Shown here in pieces: positions 35,124 through 44,030 of a DNA stretch of 64,000 nucleotides. The DNA is from JAOUEA01 sp963825635 (GTDB taxonomy: Bacteria; Actinomycetota; UBA4738; HRBIN12), in NCBI GenBank assembly GCA_963825635.1, contig CAWGTU010000001.1, positions 372,001-436,000 of the forward strand. The letters run 5' to 3'. Position 1 is the first letter of the stretch, and the number at the start of each line of letters is the position of its first letter. Below the pieces are notes generated by a model, which was not told the DNA's origin, did no database searches, and worked only from the letters and a program-made list of their open reading frames with translations. Both the position numbers and the translations under genes were made by a program.

Positions 35124-36016
35124 TGAGATCGTTCACTTCCGCCGCGACGCTCGACGATGCCCTCGCCGCACTCGGAACGGGCGCCCGCCCGGTCGCCGGC
35201 GGCACCGACCTCGTGGTGGGAGCGCGCCAGGGCAAGGCGCCGTTGCCCGACGCGATCGTCGCGATCGACCGCATCGAGTCGCTCACGCACCTCGACGACT
35301 CCGGCGGCGGCCTCCGGCTCGGGGCGCTGGTCACGCACGAGGCCATCGTGGCCAGCGAGGTCGTGCGAGCGAGGTTCACCGCGCTCGCCGATGCGTCTGC
35401 GATCGTCGGGTCCCACGCCACACGGGCGAACGGCACGATCGGTGGGAACGTGATGAACGCGTCGCCGGCCATGGACACCGGCGGCCCGCTGCTCTGCTTG
35501 GGCGCCACGGCCACCCTGCGGTCCGCGGCCGGTGGGCGTTCGCTCTCGCTCGACGAGCTGTGGAGTGGCCCCGGCGCGACCACCGCCGCCCCCGACGAGC
35601 TGTTCGTCTCGATCGACGTTCCGGCCCCGGCCGACGGCACGGGTTCCGCGTACGTGCGGCTCGAGTACCGGCGCCAGATGGAGATCGCCGTGGTCGGAGC
35701 CACGGCGGCGGTCACCCTCGCCGGCGGTGCGATCAGCGACGCGCGGGTGGCGATCACGGCGCTGGCGCCGACGATCCGCCGCGTGGCCGAGGCGGAGGAG
35801 GCGCTCGTGGGCGGCGACGGAGGCGATGCCGACGTCGCGGCCGCCGCACGTGCCGCCGCCGAAGGAGCCGCGCCGATCAGCGACGTCCGCGCCTCCGCCG
35901 ACTACCGCACCGCGATGGCCGAGGTCGTGGCCCGCCGCGCGATCGCCGCCGCGATCACGCGGGCCGGCGGCGGCGACGTCCCGATCCCTGCGAGCGACGC
36001 GCTCTACGGCGCGTGA
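35123..36016 (+). CDS. molybdenum hydroxylase FAD-binding (medium) subunit
   Basis: The 297-residue subunit carries FAD between the FeS subunit and the external acceptor. Typical features are PVAGGTDLVVGARQG (first FAD loop), ATRANGTIGGNVMNASPAMD (second FAD loop) and the C-terminal CO_deh_flav_C domain with SDARVAITALAPTIRR. The ATG at 35123 shares a base with the preceding TGA, so translation is coupled; GTG 35120 is also possible. Order large-medium-small within 3.7 kb confirms a three-subunit enzyme. Confidence 0.92.
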   Translation: MRSFTSAATLDDALAALGTGARPVAGGTDLVVGARQGKAPLPDAIVAIDRIESLTHLDDSGGGLRLGALVTHEAIVASEVVRARFTALADASAIVGSHATRANGTIGGNVMNASPAMDTGGPLLCLGATATLRSAAGGRSLSLDELWSGPGATTAAPDELFVSIDVPAPADGTGSAYVRLEYRRQMEIAVVGATAAVTLAGGAISDARVAITALAPTIRRVAEAEEALVGGDGGDADVAAAARAAAEGAAPISDVRASADYRTAMAEVVARRAIAAAITRAGGGDVPIPASDALYGA

Positions 36017-36032
36017 GGAGCACGAGAGACGT

Positions 36033-36557
36033 ATGAAGACCGATGCGACGCTCACCGTGAACGGCACCGACTACCCGATCGAGATCGACCCGCACCTCTC
36101 CCTGTTGAAGGCCGTGCGGGACGAGATCGGCTTGACCGGGTCGAAGGAGGGCTGCGACGACTCCGAGTGCGGCGCCTGCATGATGCTGCTCGACGGCCGG
36201 CCGGTGAACTCGTGCTCGTACCTCGCGATGCAGGCGGTCGGGAAGCAGGTCACGACCGTCGAAGGGCTCGCCGGCGACGAGGAGGTGGGCGCCCTGCAGG
36301 GCGAGTTCCTGCAGCAGGGCGGCGTGCAATGCGGCTTCTGCACGCCGGGCATGCTCGTCTCGGCGACCGCCCTTCTGCGGCGCAACCCTACGCCGACCGA
36401 GGACGAGGTGCGGCTCGCGCTCGCGGGCAACCTGTGCCGCTGCACCGGGTACGGCGGCATCGTGAAGGCCGTCATGGAGACCGCGGCGGGTCACGTGGCG
36501 GAGCTGCCGTCGCCTCCCGTCCATGAGGCTCGAGCCACGCCGCATCACGCGGGCTGA
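36033..36557 (+). CDS. molybdenum hydroxylase [2Fe-2S] (small) subunit
   Basis: The 174-residue subunit has two [2Fe-2S] clusters. The N-terminal plant-type ferredoxin cluster is in GCDDSECGACMMLLDG plus a later Cys in VNSCSYL; the C-terminal helical cluster is in QCGFCTPGML and NLCRCTGYGGIVKAV. These are the hallmarks of CoxS/XdhC-type subunits. It transfers electrons from the molybdenum centre to FAD. The ATG at 36033 lies 16 bp after the medium subunit stop. The last ~20 residues after GYGGIVKAVME are extra and low in conservation. Confidence 0.94.
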   Translation: MKTDATLTVNGTDYPIEIDPHLSLLKAVRDEIGLTGSKEGCDDSECGACMMLLDGRPVNSCSYLAMQAVGKQVTTVEGLAGDEEVGALQGEFLQQGGVQCGFCTPGMLVSATALLRRNPTPTEDEVRLALAGNLCRCTGYGGIVKAVMETAAGHVAELPSPPVHEARATPHHAG

Positions 36558-36594
36558 ACCAGCCGTTCTGGCCAGGGGCTCGGTCCAGGCGGCG

Positions 36595-37824
36595 TCACTC
36601 GCCCCACACCGCCCTGGCCCGCTCGGTGAGCACGGGTCCTCGCGCGATCGCCCCGAACCACCACGCCTTCGTCAGGGCGATCAGGCCGCCGGCAAACGCC
36701 GCGGCGACACCGAGCCGCCCCGCACCATCGCCGACCCAGCCGGCGGTCCTGGTCGCCATCAGCGCCAGCCCCCCGTTCAACAGCGCCAGCTGGAACGGTG
36801 CCGCGAGCTCGAAGACCGCGAGCGACCGCCGGCGTTCGGTTGGGTGGCCCGGCCTGGCCATCGGGAGCAGATAGGACCAGGCACCGAGGAGCACCTGCAC
36901 GAGCCAGCCCCCCACGAAGGCCAGCAGGAACATCTCGCGGTAGCGATCGTAGCCGGCCACCCCGTCGAACAATGCGATCGCCAAGCCCACCGAGCCGATC
37001 ACGAACCAGGCCACGGCCGCCATCATGTGGAAGGCCGCGGCGGGGATCGCCCAGCTCCGCTCCGCTCGACCGACGGAGACCACGAGCAGCACGAGGCCCA
37101 CCGCACCGGCCGCGTAGATGGAGCCTCCCGCGACCAGCACCCCGGTGGATGCGAGGTCGGCGCCGAGCAGTTGCAGCAGCAGACCGCCCACGAGCAGGGT
37201 GAGCACCCAGCGCCCGGGCCAGCGCGGCAGGCGGAGTCGGAGCGCGGTCGGCAACAGGGTGGTCAGGGTGCCGACGACGACCAGCGACGCCCAGCCGAGC
37301 ACGTTCACGGTCATGTGCGCCCGCTTGAAGTGCAGGTACCACTCGCCGTCGACGAGGCCCGAGCCCATCAGCGCGCCGAGCGAGGCGCCGAGCAGCACGA
37401 AGCCGATCGCAGAGGCGTACGCCGCGATCGGCATCGCGTGGCGACGGTTCAATGCCCGGCGCCAGGCTTGCCTGAGCATCCAGCCGAGGATCACCATCGC
37501 GGCCGTGAACGCGACACCGCCGATCGCGGTGAGCCACGGCGTGGTGGTCGGTATGCCGATCGCGATGGCAGCGACGCCGCATGTGACCAACGCGAACTGC
37601 GCCTGCACGAGGCGCTCCGGCGGCGACGGCGTTGCCGTCATCGCGAGCATGAAGTTCTGCATCGCGCCCGAGATCGCGGTCGAGATCGCACCGGCCAGGG
37701 TGAGGTGCAAGGGAAGCCAGAGCCCGAGCCGCCACGACGGCGGGAGGGCCAGGGACACGACGGCGGCGGTGAGCCATGCCCGCGCGGCCGTCTGATACAG
37801 CGCCGCGACCGAGCGCGGCCTCAC
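36595..37824 (-). CDS. polytopic membrane protein, possible haem/copper-binding (NnrS/oxidase-like)
   Basis: The 409-residue protein has about 11-12 predicted helices. The segment HFKRAHMTVNVLGWASLVVVG continuing TLTTLLPTALR resembles a motif seen in NnrS-like and subunit-I-like membrane proteins, where helix His residues bind haem or copper. Other helix His residues (HLTLAG, AFHMMAA) may be further ligands. No full oxidase signature is present. The GTG start overlaps the stop of the small gene upstream (GTGA), so the pair is translationally coupled. It is convergent with the hydroxylase small subunit. Function unproven. Confidence 0.65.
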   Translation of the reverse strand: MRPRSVAALYQTAARAWLTAAVVSLALPPSWRLGLWLPLHLTLAGAISTAISGAMQNFMLAMTATPSPPERLVQAQFALVTCGVAAIAIGIPTTTPWLTAIGGVAFTAAMVILGWMLRQAWRRALNRRHAMPIAAYASAIGFVLLGASLGALMGSGLVDGEWYLHFKRAHMTVNVLGWASLVVVGTLTTLLPTALRLRLPRWPGRWVLTLLVGGLLLQLLGADLASTGVLVAGGSIYAAGAVGLVLLVVSVGRAERSWAIPAAAFHMMAAVAWFVIGSVGLAIALFDGVAGYDRYREMFLLAFVGGWLVQVLLGAWSYLLPMARPGHPTERRRSLAVFELAAPFQLALLNGGLALMATRTAGWVGDGAGRLGVAAAFAGGLIALTKAWWFGAIARGPVLTERARAVWGE

Positions 37825-38090
37825 GGGTGTTCGTCGGGCGCCGCGCCCAGCGCACCTTCAGGGTCGATCACCCGACGCGCGACCTCTCGGGCTTCGCTGA
37901 GCTTCGTGCGGTCGACGAACAGGTGCACGTCGCGCTCCCACAGCTTGGTGAAGAAGCCCGTCGGCGCCTTGGCCCAGTAGGCGATCCCCGCGCGCTCGAG
38001 CCGCCCGGCGATCTCGGCGCCGTGCGCTGGGGTGAAGCCGCCGAGATGGACCGTCCGCACGTCGTCCGGAATCTGCCAGGCTCGCTTCAT
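37821..38090 (-). CDS. small soluble protein of unknown function coupled to a membrane protein
   Basis: The 89-residue protein has an alpha/beta pattern (VRTVHLGGFTPAHGAEIAGRLERAGI then VHLFVDRTKLSEAREVARRVI) reminiscent of small DUF2007-type putative signal-transducing proteins, but the match is loose. It has a good ribosome site (GAGGGAG) before ATG 38090 and its stop overlaps the membrane protein start, so it likely works with or regulates that protein. It has no Cys and no membrane helix. Confidence 0.6.
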   Translation of the reverse strand: MKRAWQIPDDVRTVHLGGFTPAHGAEIAGRLERAGIAYWAKAPTGFFTKLWERDVHLFVDRTKLSEAREVARRVIDPEGALGAAPDEHP

Positions 38091-38129
38091 AGGGGGCGCT
38101 CCCTCAGGAGGGTCGTTCCCTGGAGCTTG

Positions 38130-39389
38130 TCACACGAGGTAGCGGGCAAGGGCGAAGCTGCCGATCGTGCCCTCGCCTGCGCCGCCCACGACGACGATGT
38201 GGCCCTCGAGATCGAGCGCTGATCCGTGTGCCCGTGCGGCCCCGTCGAAGAAGGTCGCGACCTCGCCGTTGACCCCGAAGCTGGTGTCACGGTGGCCGTT
38301 GGCGAGGCGCCGGATCAGCACGAACCGGGGGATCGTGGGGTCGCCGTACTCGTGCGGGCCCGACGATCCGGTCGCGACGATGCGTCCGTTCGGTTGGATC
38401 ACGATGCCGCTCGCGCCCTGCTCGACGCCGTCGACCTCTTCCCGGACCACACCGTCGCCGCCGAACGAGCGGTCCGGACGACCGTCACGGCGGAACCGCG
38501 CCAGGCCGAAGGCGAAGATGTCGAAGTCGCCTCCGACCACGATCCGGCCGTCGGGCTGCCGGGACACCGCGAGCGCGAAGATCGGCGGCACGTCGGGGCC
38601 GATCGTGCCCTTGCGGCCGAACGAGCCGTCAAGGCGTCCATCGGGCAGGTACCGCGCGAGCGCGAGCCCGTGCGAGTTGTAGCCGGCGACCACGATGCGA
38701 TCGTTCGGCTGGATCATCACCGCGCGGGCGTTGGCGCCGAGGTACTTGGTGAGGACCTTCCCGCCGTCGCCGAACGAGTCGTCGAGGTTGCCGTTCCGGC
38801 GGTACCGAGCGATCTCGAAGCCTCGTTGGCCGTAGCCGGCTGCTCCGACGGCGACGATCCTGCCGTCGTCCTGGATCGCCATGTCCCAGGCGACGTCGTC
38901 GGCGGGAGAGAAGTTCGTGCGGACGATGCCATCGCCGCCGAACGAAGCATCGAGCGTCCCGTTCGAGCGGTACCTGACCACGGCGAACTTCCTCCAGCTA
39001 TCGGTGCCCGCCACGACGATGCGTCCGTTCTCCTGGATCGCGACCGACCTCGCCTCGTCGCCGTTCCCGCCCGCGATCGGGGTGACCACGGTGCCGCCGT
39101 CGCCGAACGTCTCGTCGAGATCGCCGTCGGGATCGTAGCGGGCGATCGCGAACTCACCGTCGATCGAGGCTCCGGCCGCCGCACCGACAGCCACGATCTT
39201 CCCGTCGGCCTGTATCGCGACCGCGGTGGCGAACGATCCCACGGGGAAGTCGGTCGTGAGCTGGCCGGCCTCACCGAACGAGGGGTCGAGGTCGCCGTCG
39301 GCGCCCAGTGCGGGCGTGCCCATCGAGATCACCACCAGGAACGACAGCGCCACCGCGACTCGAACCCGTGAGGAACCCGAACGTCTCAT
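38130..39389 (-). CDS. secreted delta-60 repeat beta-propeller-like protein
   Basis: The 419-residue protein has a signal peptide (VRVAVALSFLVVISMGTPALG) and about seven delta-60 repeats. Each repeat follows the pattern LDxSFGxxGxV...AxQxDGRIVVxG...FALARYxxDG (for example GTLDASFGGDGIVRTNF). These repeats are typical of large secreted proteins in actinobacteria, myxobacteria and related groups, with unknown roles. ATG 39389 is supported by a GAGGGAG site and by the signal peptide. It is divergent from the small secreted protein gene at 39585. In that gap, a perfect 7-bp hairpin with a 3-base loop lies at 39479-39495. Confidence 0.88.
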   Translation of the reverse strand: MRRSGSSRVRVAVALSFLVVISMGTPALGADGDLDPSFGEAGQLTTDFPVGSFATAVAIQADGKIVAVGAAAGASIDGEFAIARYDPDGDLDETFGDGGTVVTPIAGGNGDEARSVAIQENGRIVVAGTDSWRKFAVVRYRSNGTLDASFGGDGIVRTNFSPADDVAWDMAIQDDGRIVAVGAAGYGQRGFEIARYRRNGNLDDSFGDGGKVLTKYLGANARAVMIQPNDRIVVAGYNSHGLALARYLPDGRLDGSFGRKGTIGPDVPPIFALAVSRQPDGRIVVGGDFDIFAFGLARFRRDGRPDRSFGGDGVVREEVDGVEQGASGIVIQPNGRIVATGSSGPHEYGDPTIPRFVLIRRLANGHRDTSFGVNGEVATFFDGAARAHGSALDLEGHIVVVGGAGEGTIGSFALARYLV

Positions 39390-39584
39390 ACGGATGCTCT
39401 CCCTCACCCCGAGCATGCGACACGCGGGCGAGCGCGGTACGGGTCCGACGGCCCTGAGGTGGCGAGCCGTCCGGTTGACCGCTTCCCCGAAGCGGGGGAG
39501 ACTGCCCGACGGCTGCCGGACCTGGCGGCGTAGGCGGCTCGGTGCCTCCCTCCGGGGACGACGAGCCAACAGAGGGAGGATCTC

Positions 39585-39977
39585 GTGAAGCCGAAGCTGC
39601 TTCCGACCGTCATCGCCACCGCGGTGCTCGGGGTGGTGTCCGTCGCCGGCACCGTGACCGCGGGCGCCGGTCAGCGCGCGGAGACCACCGTGACGATCAG
39701 GACCGAGAACGGCGACTTCTGGGGCTACGTGAGCAGTCCCCGGCCCCGCAAGTGTGCCGACGAACGCAAGGTCGTGCTCTTCAAGCAGGTGGGCAGCGAG
39801 CAAGACCCGAGCGTCGACGACCGTGTCGCGAGCGACACGGCCTCGTTGAACGGCGGTGATCGCGCCGAGTGGAACACCGGCAACACCGGCGTGTTCGGCA
39901 AGTTCTACGCGCGGGTGGGCAGGACCGAGGACTGCAAAGGCGACACGAGCAAGACGATCAGGTCACGGAGACCCTAG
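39585..39977 (+). CDS. small secreted protein of unknown function
   Basis: The 130-residue protein has a signal peptide (residues 1-27, ending VTAG). The mature part is beta-rich: a strand pair TTVTIRTENGDFWGYVSS, a Cys (RKCADERKVVLFK), and NTGNTGVFGKFYARVG followed by a second Cys (EDCKG), likely a disulfide pair. The arrangement resembles small single-domain secreted actinobacterial proteins that carry a two-Cys beta sandwich. GTG 39585 follows GGAGGAT. Its end overlaps the end of the convergent gene by four bases. Confidence 0.7.
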   Translation: MKPKLLPTVIATAVLGVVSVAGTVTAGAGQRAETTVTIRTENGDFWGYVSSPRPRKCADERKVVLFKQVGSEQDPSVDDRVASDTASLNGGDRAEWNTGNTGVFGKFYARVGRTEDCKGDTSKTIRSRRP

Positions 39978-40369
39978 CGGCTCTCGTCCCCTGACCCGCC
40001 GCCGTCGCCCTCAGAGCCTTCGGCACTTCCCGAGCCTTCGGCGGAATCGCCGCTGCTCCCCGTCCGCCCCGAGCGGATGCCTTCGCTGGCCTCGTTCACC
40101 GTGGCCGTGATCGCGTCCCCGATCGCGCTGACGGCGTCGCCGAGGTCTCGCTTCGCTTCCTCGTCGCGGATCGTGGCGCCGATCGCGGAGAAGCCGCGCG
40201 ACAGCTCATCGATCAGCTCCTTGGCTGCGCGCTGCAGCTCGCGCTGCGATGCTTCGGAGTCGGCGGCTTCGTCCGAGTCGGCTTCCCGATATCGATCGGC
40301 CACCCGTCGGCCGAACGACGAGAACTTGTCGCCGACCTCGCTCCATGCCTGCTTCGCGCTCTCTGTCAT
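39974..40369 (-). CDS. small helical, acidic-tailed protein of unknown function
   Basis: The 131-residue protein is predicted helical over residues 1-100 (WSEVGDKFSSFGRRVADRYREA; ELIDELSRGFSAIGATIRDEEAKRDLGDAVSAIGDAI). A Gly/Ser/Asp/Glu tail follows. The repeated amphipathic helix pattern is like small actinobacterial stress- or envelope-associated helical proteins, but I cannot name a family. ATG 40369 has a GGAGGT site. It lies 60 bp downstream of the APC permease gene in the same direction. No membrane segment. Confidence 0.6.
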   Translation of the reverse strand: MTESAKQAWSEVGDKFSSFGRRVADRYREADSDEAADSEASQRELQRAAKELIDELSRGFSAIGATIRDEEAKRDLGDAVSAIGDAITATVNEASEGIRSGRTGSSGDSAEGSGSAEGSEGDGGGSGDESR

Positions 40370-40428
40370 CGTCCGACCTCCACGACGAACCGTCTTCTCG
40401 GGACCCACCCTAGCGCGACGCCGTGGGT

Positions 40429-41778
40429 TCACGCGCCGGAGCTCGTGCCCGTCAACTGACGATCTTCCGCGCGGACGATCAGGTCCTCGGTGCGGCCACC
40501 GTCGCCTTCTCGCCTGCGCGCGATCCACTTCCACGTGAGATCGAGTCCGATCGCCAGTGCGATGATCGCCACCAGCGTGGTCATCGTGGCCGGCTCATCG
40601 GCCAGCGTCGTCGAGGCGAAGACCGCGAACGTCGTGGCCGTCGTCACCAACGCCAGCAGGAGCACGCCGATCCGCGCTCCGGTGAGCTTCCTCACGCGGA
40701 GGTGGGCGATGCTGACCAGGGTGAAGATCAGCAGGGCGACGGCGCTTCCGAGCGACGCGATGGCCGAGAGGTCGAAGAACACCGTGAGCATCAGGGTCGC
40801 GACGACCATGAAGCCCAGGGCGATCGACATGCGGCCCCAGTCCCTGCCGAGCACCGGCGGGAACTGCCCCTTGGCCGCGAGGTCCTTGCTGAGCCCTGCC
40901 GTCGGGTAGATGCCGGAGTTCGTCGCGCCTGCCGTCGCGAACAGAGCCGTGATGGCCATGAGCAGGTATCCGGCGTCGCCGAGCGTTGGCTTCGCGGCTT
41001 CGGCCAGCGCCGTGCCGCCGGAGGCGATGACCTCGTCGACGGTCAGGGTGCCGTACACGCCGAGGGAGATCGCGATGTAGACGGTCGCGGCGATCGCGAG
41101 GGCGATGTACATCGCCCGTGGCAGCTCACGCTTCGGGTGTGCCAGGTCCTTCGCCGTGAACGTGATCACGCCGAACCCGAGGAAGGCGAAGAACGTGAGC
41201 GCGACGCTCGACACGATCTGGCGCATGCTCGGGTACCCCGAGAACGCCAGCAGCGACCAATCCACGTTGGCCAGCGTGACGACCGAGAAGACGACGAGGA
41301 TGCCGATCACGACACGCACGATGACGCCCTGGGCCTTCGCGACGGCACCCGAGCCGACGACGTTCAGCGTGCCCATCGCCAGCACGATCAGCACCGCGAA
41401 CACCTTGGCCCACGTCGCGTCACCGTCGGTGAACATCGAGCTGGCGTAGCTCCCGAAGGACACCGCGACCATCGAGGTGACGATGATGTTCGAGGCGAAG
41501 ACGAGCCACGAACTCACCCCCGTGAGGTGGCCCGGGCCGAAGCCACGAGCCAGGTACTCGATCATGCCCGAGCCGGACGGGAACCGTGACCCGAGCTTGG
41601 CGAACGAGTAGCCCTGGAACAGGGCGATCATCCCCGCGATCAGGAACGAGAGCCAGACCGCTGCCCCTGCGACCTCCCCGGCCGGGCCCAACAGGGAGAA
41701 GATCCCGGCGCCCACCATGGCTCCGACGCCGATGAACGCTGCCTGGCGAACCGTCAAACCCCCATGCGGAGTGTCCAT
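40429..41778 (-). CDS. APC superfamily amino acid permease
   Basis: The 449-residue protein has 12 predicted membrane helices. Helix 1 contains the unwound substrate-binding motif GVGAMVGAGIFSLLG, and helix 6 has SVALTFFAFLGFGVITFTAKD, both typical of APC family transporters. Substrate is unknown; basic or neutral amino acids or polyamines are possible. ATG 41778 follows AGGAGGT. It is divergent from the PAP2-kinase fusion across 141 bp. The downstream small helical gene might be co-transcribed. Confidence 0.88.
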   Translation of the reverse strand: MDTPHGGLTVRQAAFIGVGAMVGAGIFSLLGPAGEVAGAAVWLSFLIAGMIALFQGYSFAKLGSRFPSGSGMIEYLARGFGPGHLTGVSSWLVFASNIIVTSMVAVSFGSYASSMFTDGDATWAKVFAVLIVLAMGTLNVVGSGAVAKAQGVIVRVVIGILVVFSVVTLANVDWSLLAFSGYPSMRQIVSSVALTFFAFLGFGVITFTAKDLAHPKRELPRAMYIALAIAATVYIAISLGVYGTLTVDEVIASGGTALAEAAKPTLGDAGYLLMAITALFATAGATNSGIYPTAGLSKDLAAKGQFPPVLGRDWGRMSIALGFMVVATLMLTVFFDLSAIASLGSAVALLIFTLVSIAHLRVRKLTGARIGVLLLALVTTATTFAVFASTTLADEPATMTTLVAIIALAIGLDLTWKWIARRREGDGGRTEDLIVRAEDRQLTGTSSGA

Positions 41779-41919
41779 GATCCACCTCCTGTCGCCAGCC
41801 TAGGAAGGCCGTGCTCCGCGGGGAGGTGCACTTGGTCCCAGACTTCCTGGGCCCTCGGTGGGCAGCGTGGGCTCCCTCGACCACGGTGATCGTGCGAGGA
41901 TCCCCGCGGGGGGGGAAGC

Positions 41920-44001
41920 GTGGAACAGCACGACCAGGTGGCGAGCCCGTCGGCCGGCGTGCCGGCCCCCACGCGCCGACGTCGTCGGCCGACGGGCGCT
42001 GCCCCGCCGCTTCCGAAGCAGATCGGGTCCACCGGGTGGATCTGGCTCGTCCTGCTGCTCGGGGTCGTCGTCACCGGATGCCTGTGGCTCCGGGTCGATC
42101 CCGCCCCGCTCGACCGGTTCGACGCGTGGGTGACCGACATCGTCGTCTCGTTCCGCACGGGATGGCTCGACGCACTCGCGCGCCAGGCACACACGATCGG
42201 ATCCCGCGTCGGGTTCGCGCTGCTCGGGCTGCTGCTCGTGCTCGGGACCGCCTGGTTCCGCCGCTGGCGCCATCTCGTGATCTGGGCGATCTCGCTCGGC
42301 ATCGCGGGAGCGCTCCTCCAGGGGCTCGAGCTGGTCTCCTTGCGCCCGCGACCCTTCGGGGTGCGCCAGCTCGCGAGCTGGGAGGGCTACGCCACGCCGT
42401 CGATCCCGATCGGTGCGATCGCGATCCTGTCGATCGGCGTCGCGTACATGCTCGTGCCTCCCGGCCGGCCTCGGTACTGGGCGAAGCTGGCGGCGGCTGG
42501 CGCGATCACGATCACGGGCGTCCTCCGCATCTACCTCGGCGTCGATCACCTCACCGACGCCGTGTTCGGTGCGATCGTCGGGGTCTCGATCCCACTTGCC
42601 GCCTTCCGCGCCTTCGCGCCGAACGACCTCTTCCCGATCGCTTACGGCCCCCACGGCAAGGCTGCGCACCTCGACGTCTCCGGTCGCCGCGGTGAGGCGA
42701 TTCGCGCCGCGCTCCAGGATCAGCTCGGGCTCACGGTCAACGACATCCAGCCCGTCGGGCTCGAGGGCTCCGGTGGCTCGACGCCACTCAAGCTGACCGT
42801 GACCGACGAAGAGGGCCACGACCGGTCGATCTTCGCCAAGCTCTACGCGAAGAGCCACGTGCGCGCGGACCGCTGGTACAAGCTCGGCCGCACGATGCTC
42901 TACGGACGGCTCGAGGACGAGACGCCGTTCCAGACGGTGCGACGGTTCGTCGAGTACGAGGACTACACGCTGCGCATGCTCGGGGAGTACGGGTTCCCGA
43001 CGCCCTCGCCGCTCGGGATCGTCGAGATCACCCCTGAGCGCGAGTACCTGATCGCGATGGACTTCTTCGACGACGCCGTCGAGATCGGCGAGGCCGAGAT
43101 CGACGCGGACGTGATCGACGAGGGCCTCGCGATGATCCGCCGGATGTGGGACCTCGGCCTCGCCCACCGCGACATCAAGCCCGCCAACCTGATGGTGCAG
43201 CACGGGGAACTGAAGCTGATCGACGTCTTCTTCGTGCAGGTCCGCCCCACGCCGTGGCGCCAGGCGGTCGACCTCGGGAACATGATGCTGGTACTGGCGC
43301 TGAGGTCGGACGCGCGCACGGTGTATGAGGCCGCCCTGCGGTCTTTCACGCCCGACGATCTCGCCGAGGCGTTCGCCGCGACCCGGGGCGTCGCGAGCCC
43401 GACACAGCTGCGCCAGCACCTCAAGGACGACGGCCGGGACCTGTTGGCCGAGTACCGGGCGATGGCCCCGGAGCGTCGGCCGATCGCGGTGCAGCGATGG
43501 AGCGTCCGCCGGGTCGTGCTGATCCTCGCGACGCTCGCCGTGATGCTCCTCTCGGCGCTGACCGGCCTGGCCCTTCTCTTCCCCTCTCGCGGCACGGTCA
43601 CGACGCCGGTGTGCGGGACCGGGCAGGCGATGCGGCTGATGGCCCAGGCGGTGCCGACCGCCACCCGGCTCCCATGCGTCGTGGACCTGCCGATCGGCTG
43701 GAGCGTCGGGTCCGCCGAGACGATCCGGGGCACGGCGACGTTCGAGGTCGGGGTCGGCGACGGAACGAGCATGCCGGTCACCGTGACCCTCACGGCGACC
43801 TGCCCGGCTCCGATCGGCGGGACCGAGCACATCCCGATCGACGGCGGCTGCATCTCCCTTCGATCGGCGATCACCGACCCCGATGTGCCGTCGTTCTCGC
43901 CCGGCGGTGGTCTGTCGTTCGTTCCTCGCGCCGAACTCGTCGCGACGGTCGCCGACGACGACCAGGTGCTCTGCGGGGCGCTCGCCCCTGCGTGTCCCTA
44001 G
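41920..44001 (+). CDS. fusion of degenerate PAP2-type membrane domain, kinase-like domain and extracellular domain
   Basis: The protein has 693 residues. Residues 40-235 form a PAP2-like six-helix domain. It keeps LRPRPFG (about 140) and RIYLGVDHLTD (about 204), but the PSGH motif reads PSIPIG (about 160), losing the catalytic His. Residues 245-500 are a protein-kinase-like fold with HRDIKPAN (His 416) and IDVF (metal Asp 435), so the catalytic loop is intact. A membrane helix (about 532-551) and a ~130-residue extracytoplasmic Cys-containing domain complete it. GTG start after GGGGGGAAG. A lipid-regulated or lipid-modifying kinase is possible but unproven. It is followed by the NylB-like gene after 29 bp. 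Confidence 0.8.
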   Translation: MEQHDQVASPSAGVPAPTRRRRRPTGAAPPLPKQIGSTGWIWLVLLLGVVVTGCLWLRVDPAPLDRFDAWVTDIVVSFRTGWLDALARQAHTIGSRVGFALLGLLLVLGTAWFRRWRHLVIWAISLGIAGALLQGLELVSLRPRPFGVRQLASWEGYATPSIPIGAIAILSIGVAYMLVPPGRPRYWAKLAAAGAITITGVLRIYLGVDHLTDAVFGAIVGVSIPLAAFRAFAPNDLFPIAYGPHGKAAHLDVSGRRGEAIRAALQDQLGLTVNDIQPVGLEGSGGSTPLKLTVTDEEGHDRSIFAKLYAKSHVRADRWYKLGRTMLYGRLEDETPFQTVRRFVEYEDYTLRMLGEYGFPTPSPLGIVEITPEREYLIAMDFFDDAVEIGEAEIDADVIDEGLAMIRRMWDLGLAHRDIKPANLMVQHGELKLIDVFFVQVRPTPWRQAVDLGNMMLVLALRSDARTVYEAALRSFTPDDLAEAFAATRGVASPTQLRQHLKDDGRDLLAEYRAMAPERRPIAVQRWSVRRVVLILATLAVMLLSALTGLALLFPSRGTVTTPVCGTGQAMRLMAQAVPTATRLPCVVDLPIGWSVGSAETIRGTATFEVGVGDGTSMPVTVTLTATCPAPIGGTEHIPIDGGCISLRSAITDPDVPSFSPGGGLSFVPRAELVATVADDDQVLCGALAPACP

Positions 44002-44030
44002 CCTCCAGAGCGCCACGGTAGGGTGAGCCC

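Noticed and set aside
32844..36557. Aerobic CO dehydrogenase (coxLMS)
   Set aside because: The large subunit lacks both the form I Cys loop and the form II AYRGAGR motif, and reads PSGSVRAPTAPQ instead.
41920..44001. Active PAP2 phosphatase
   Set aside because: The central PSGH motif is replaced by PSIPIG; only the outer motifs remain, so phosphatase activity is unlikely.
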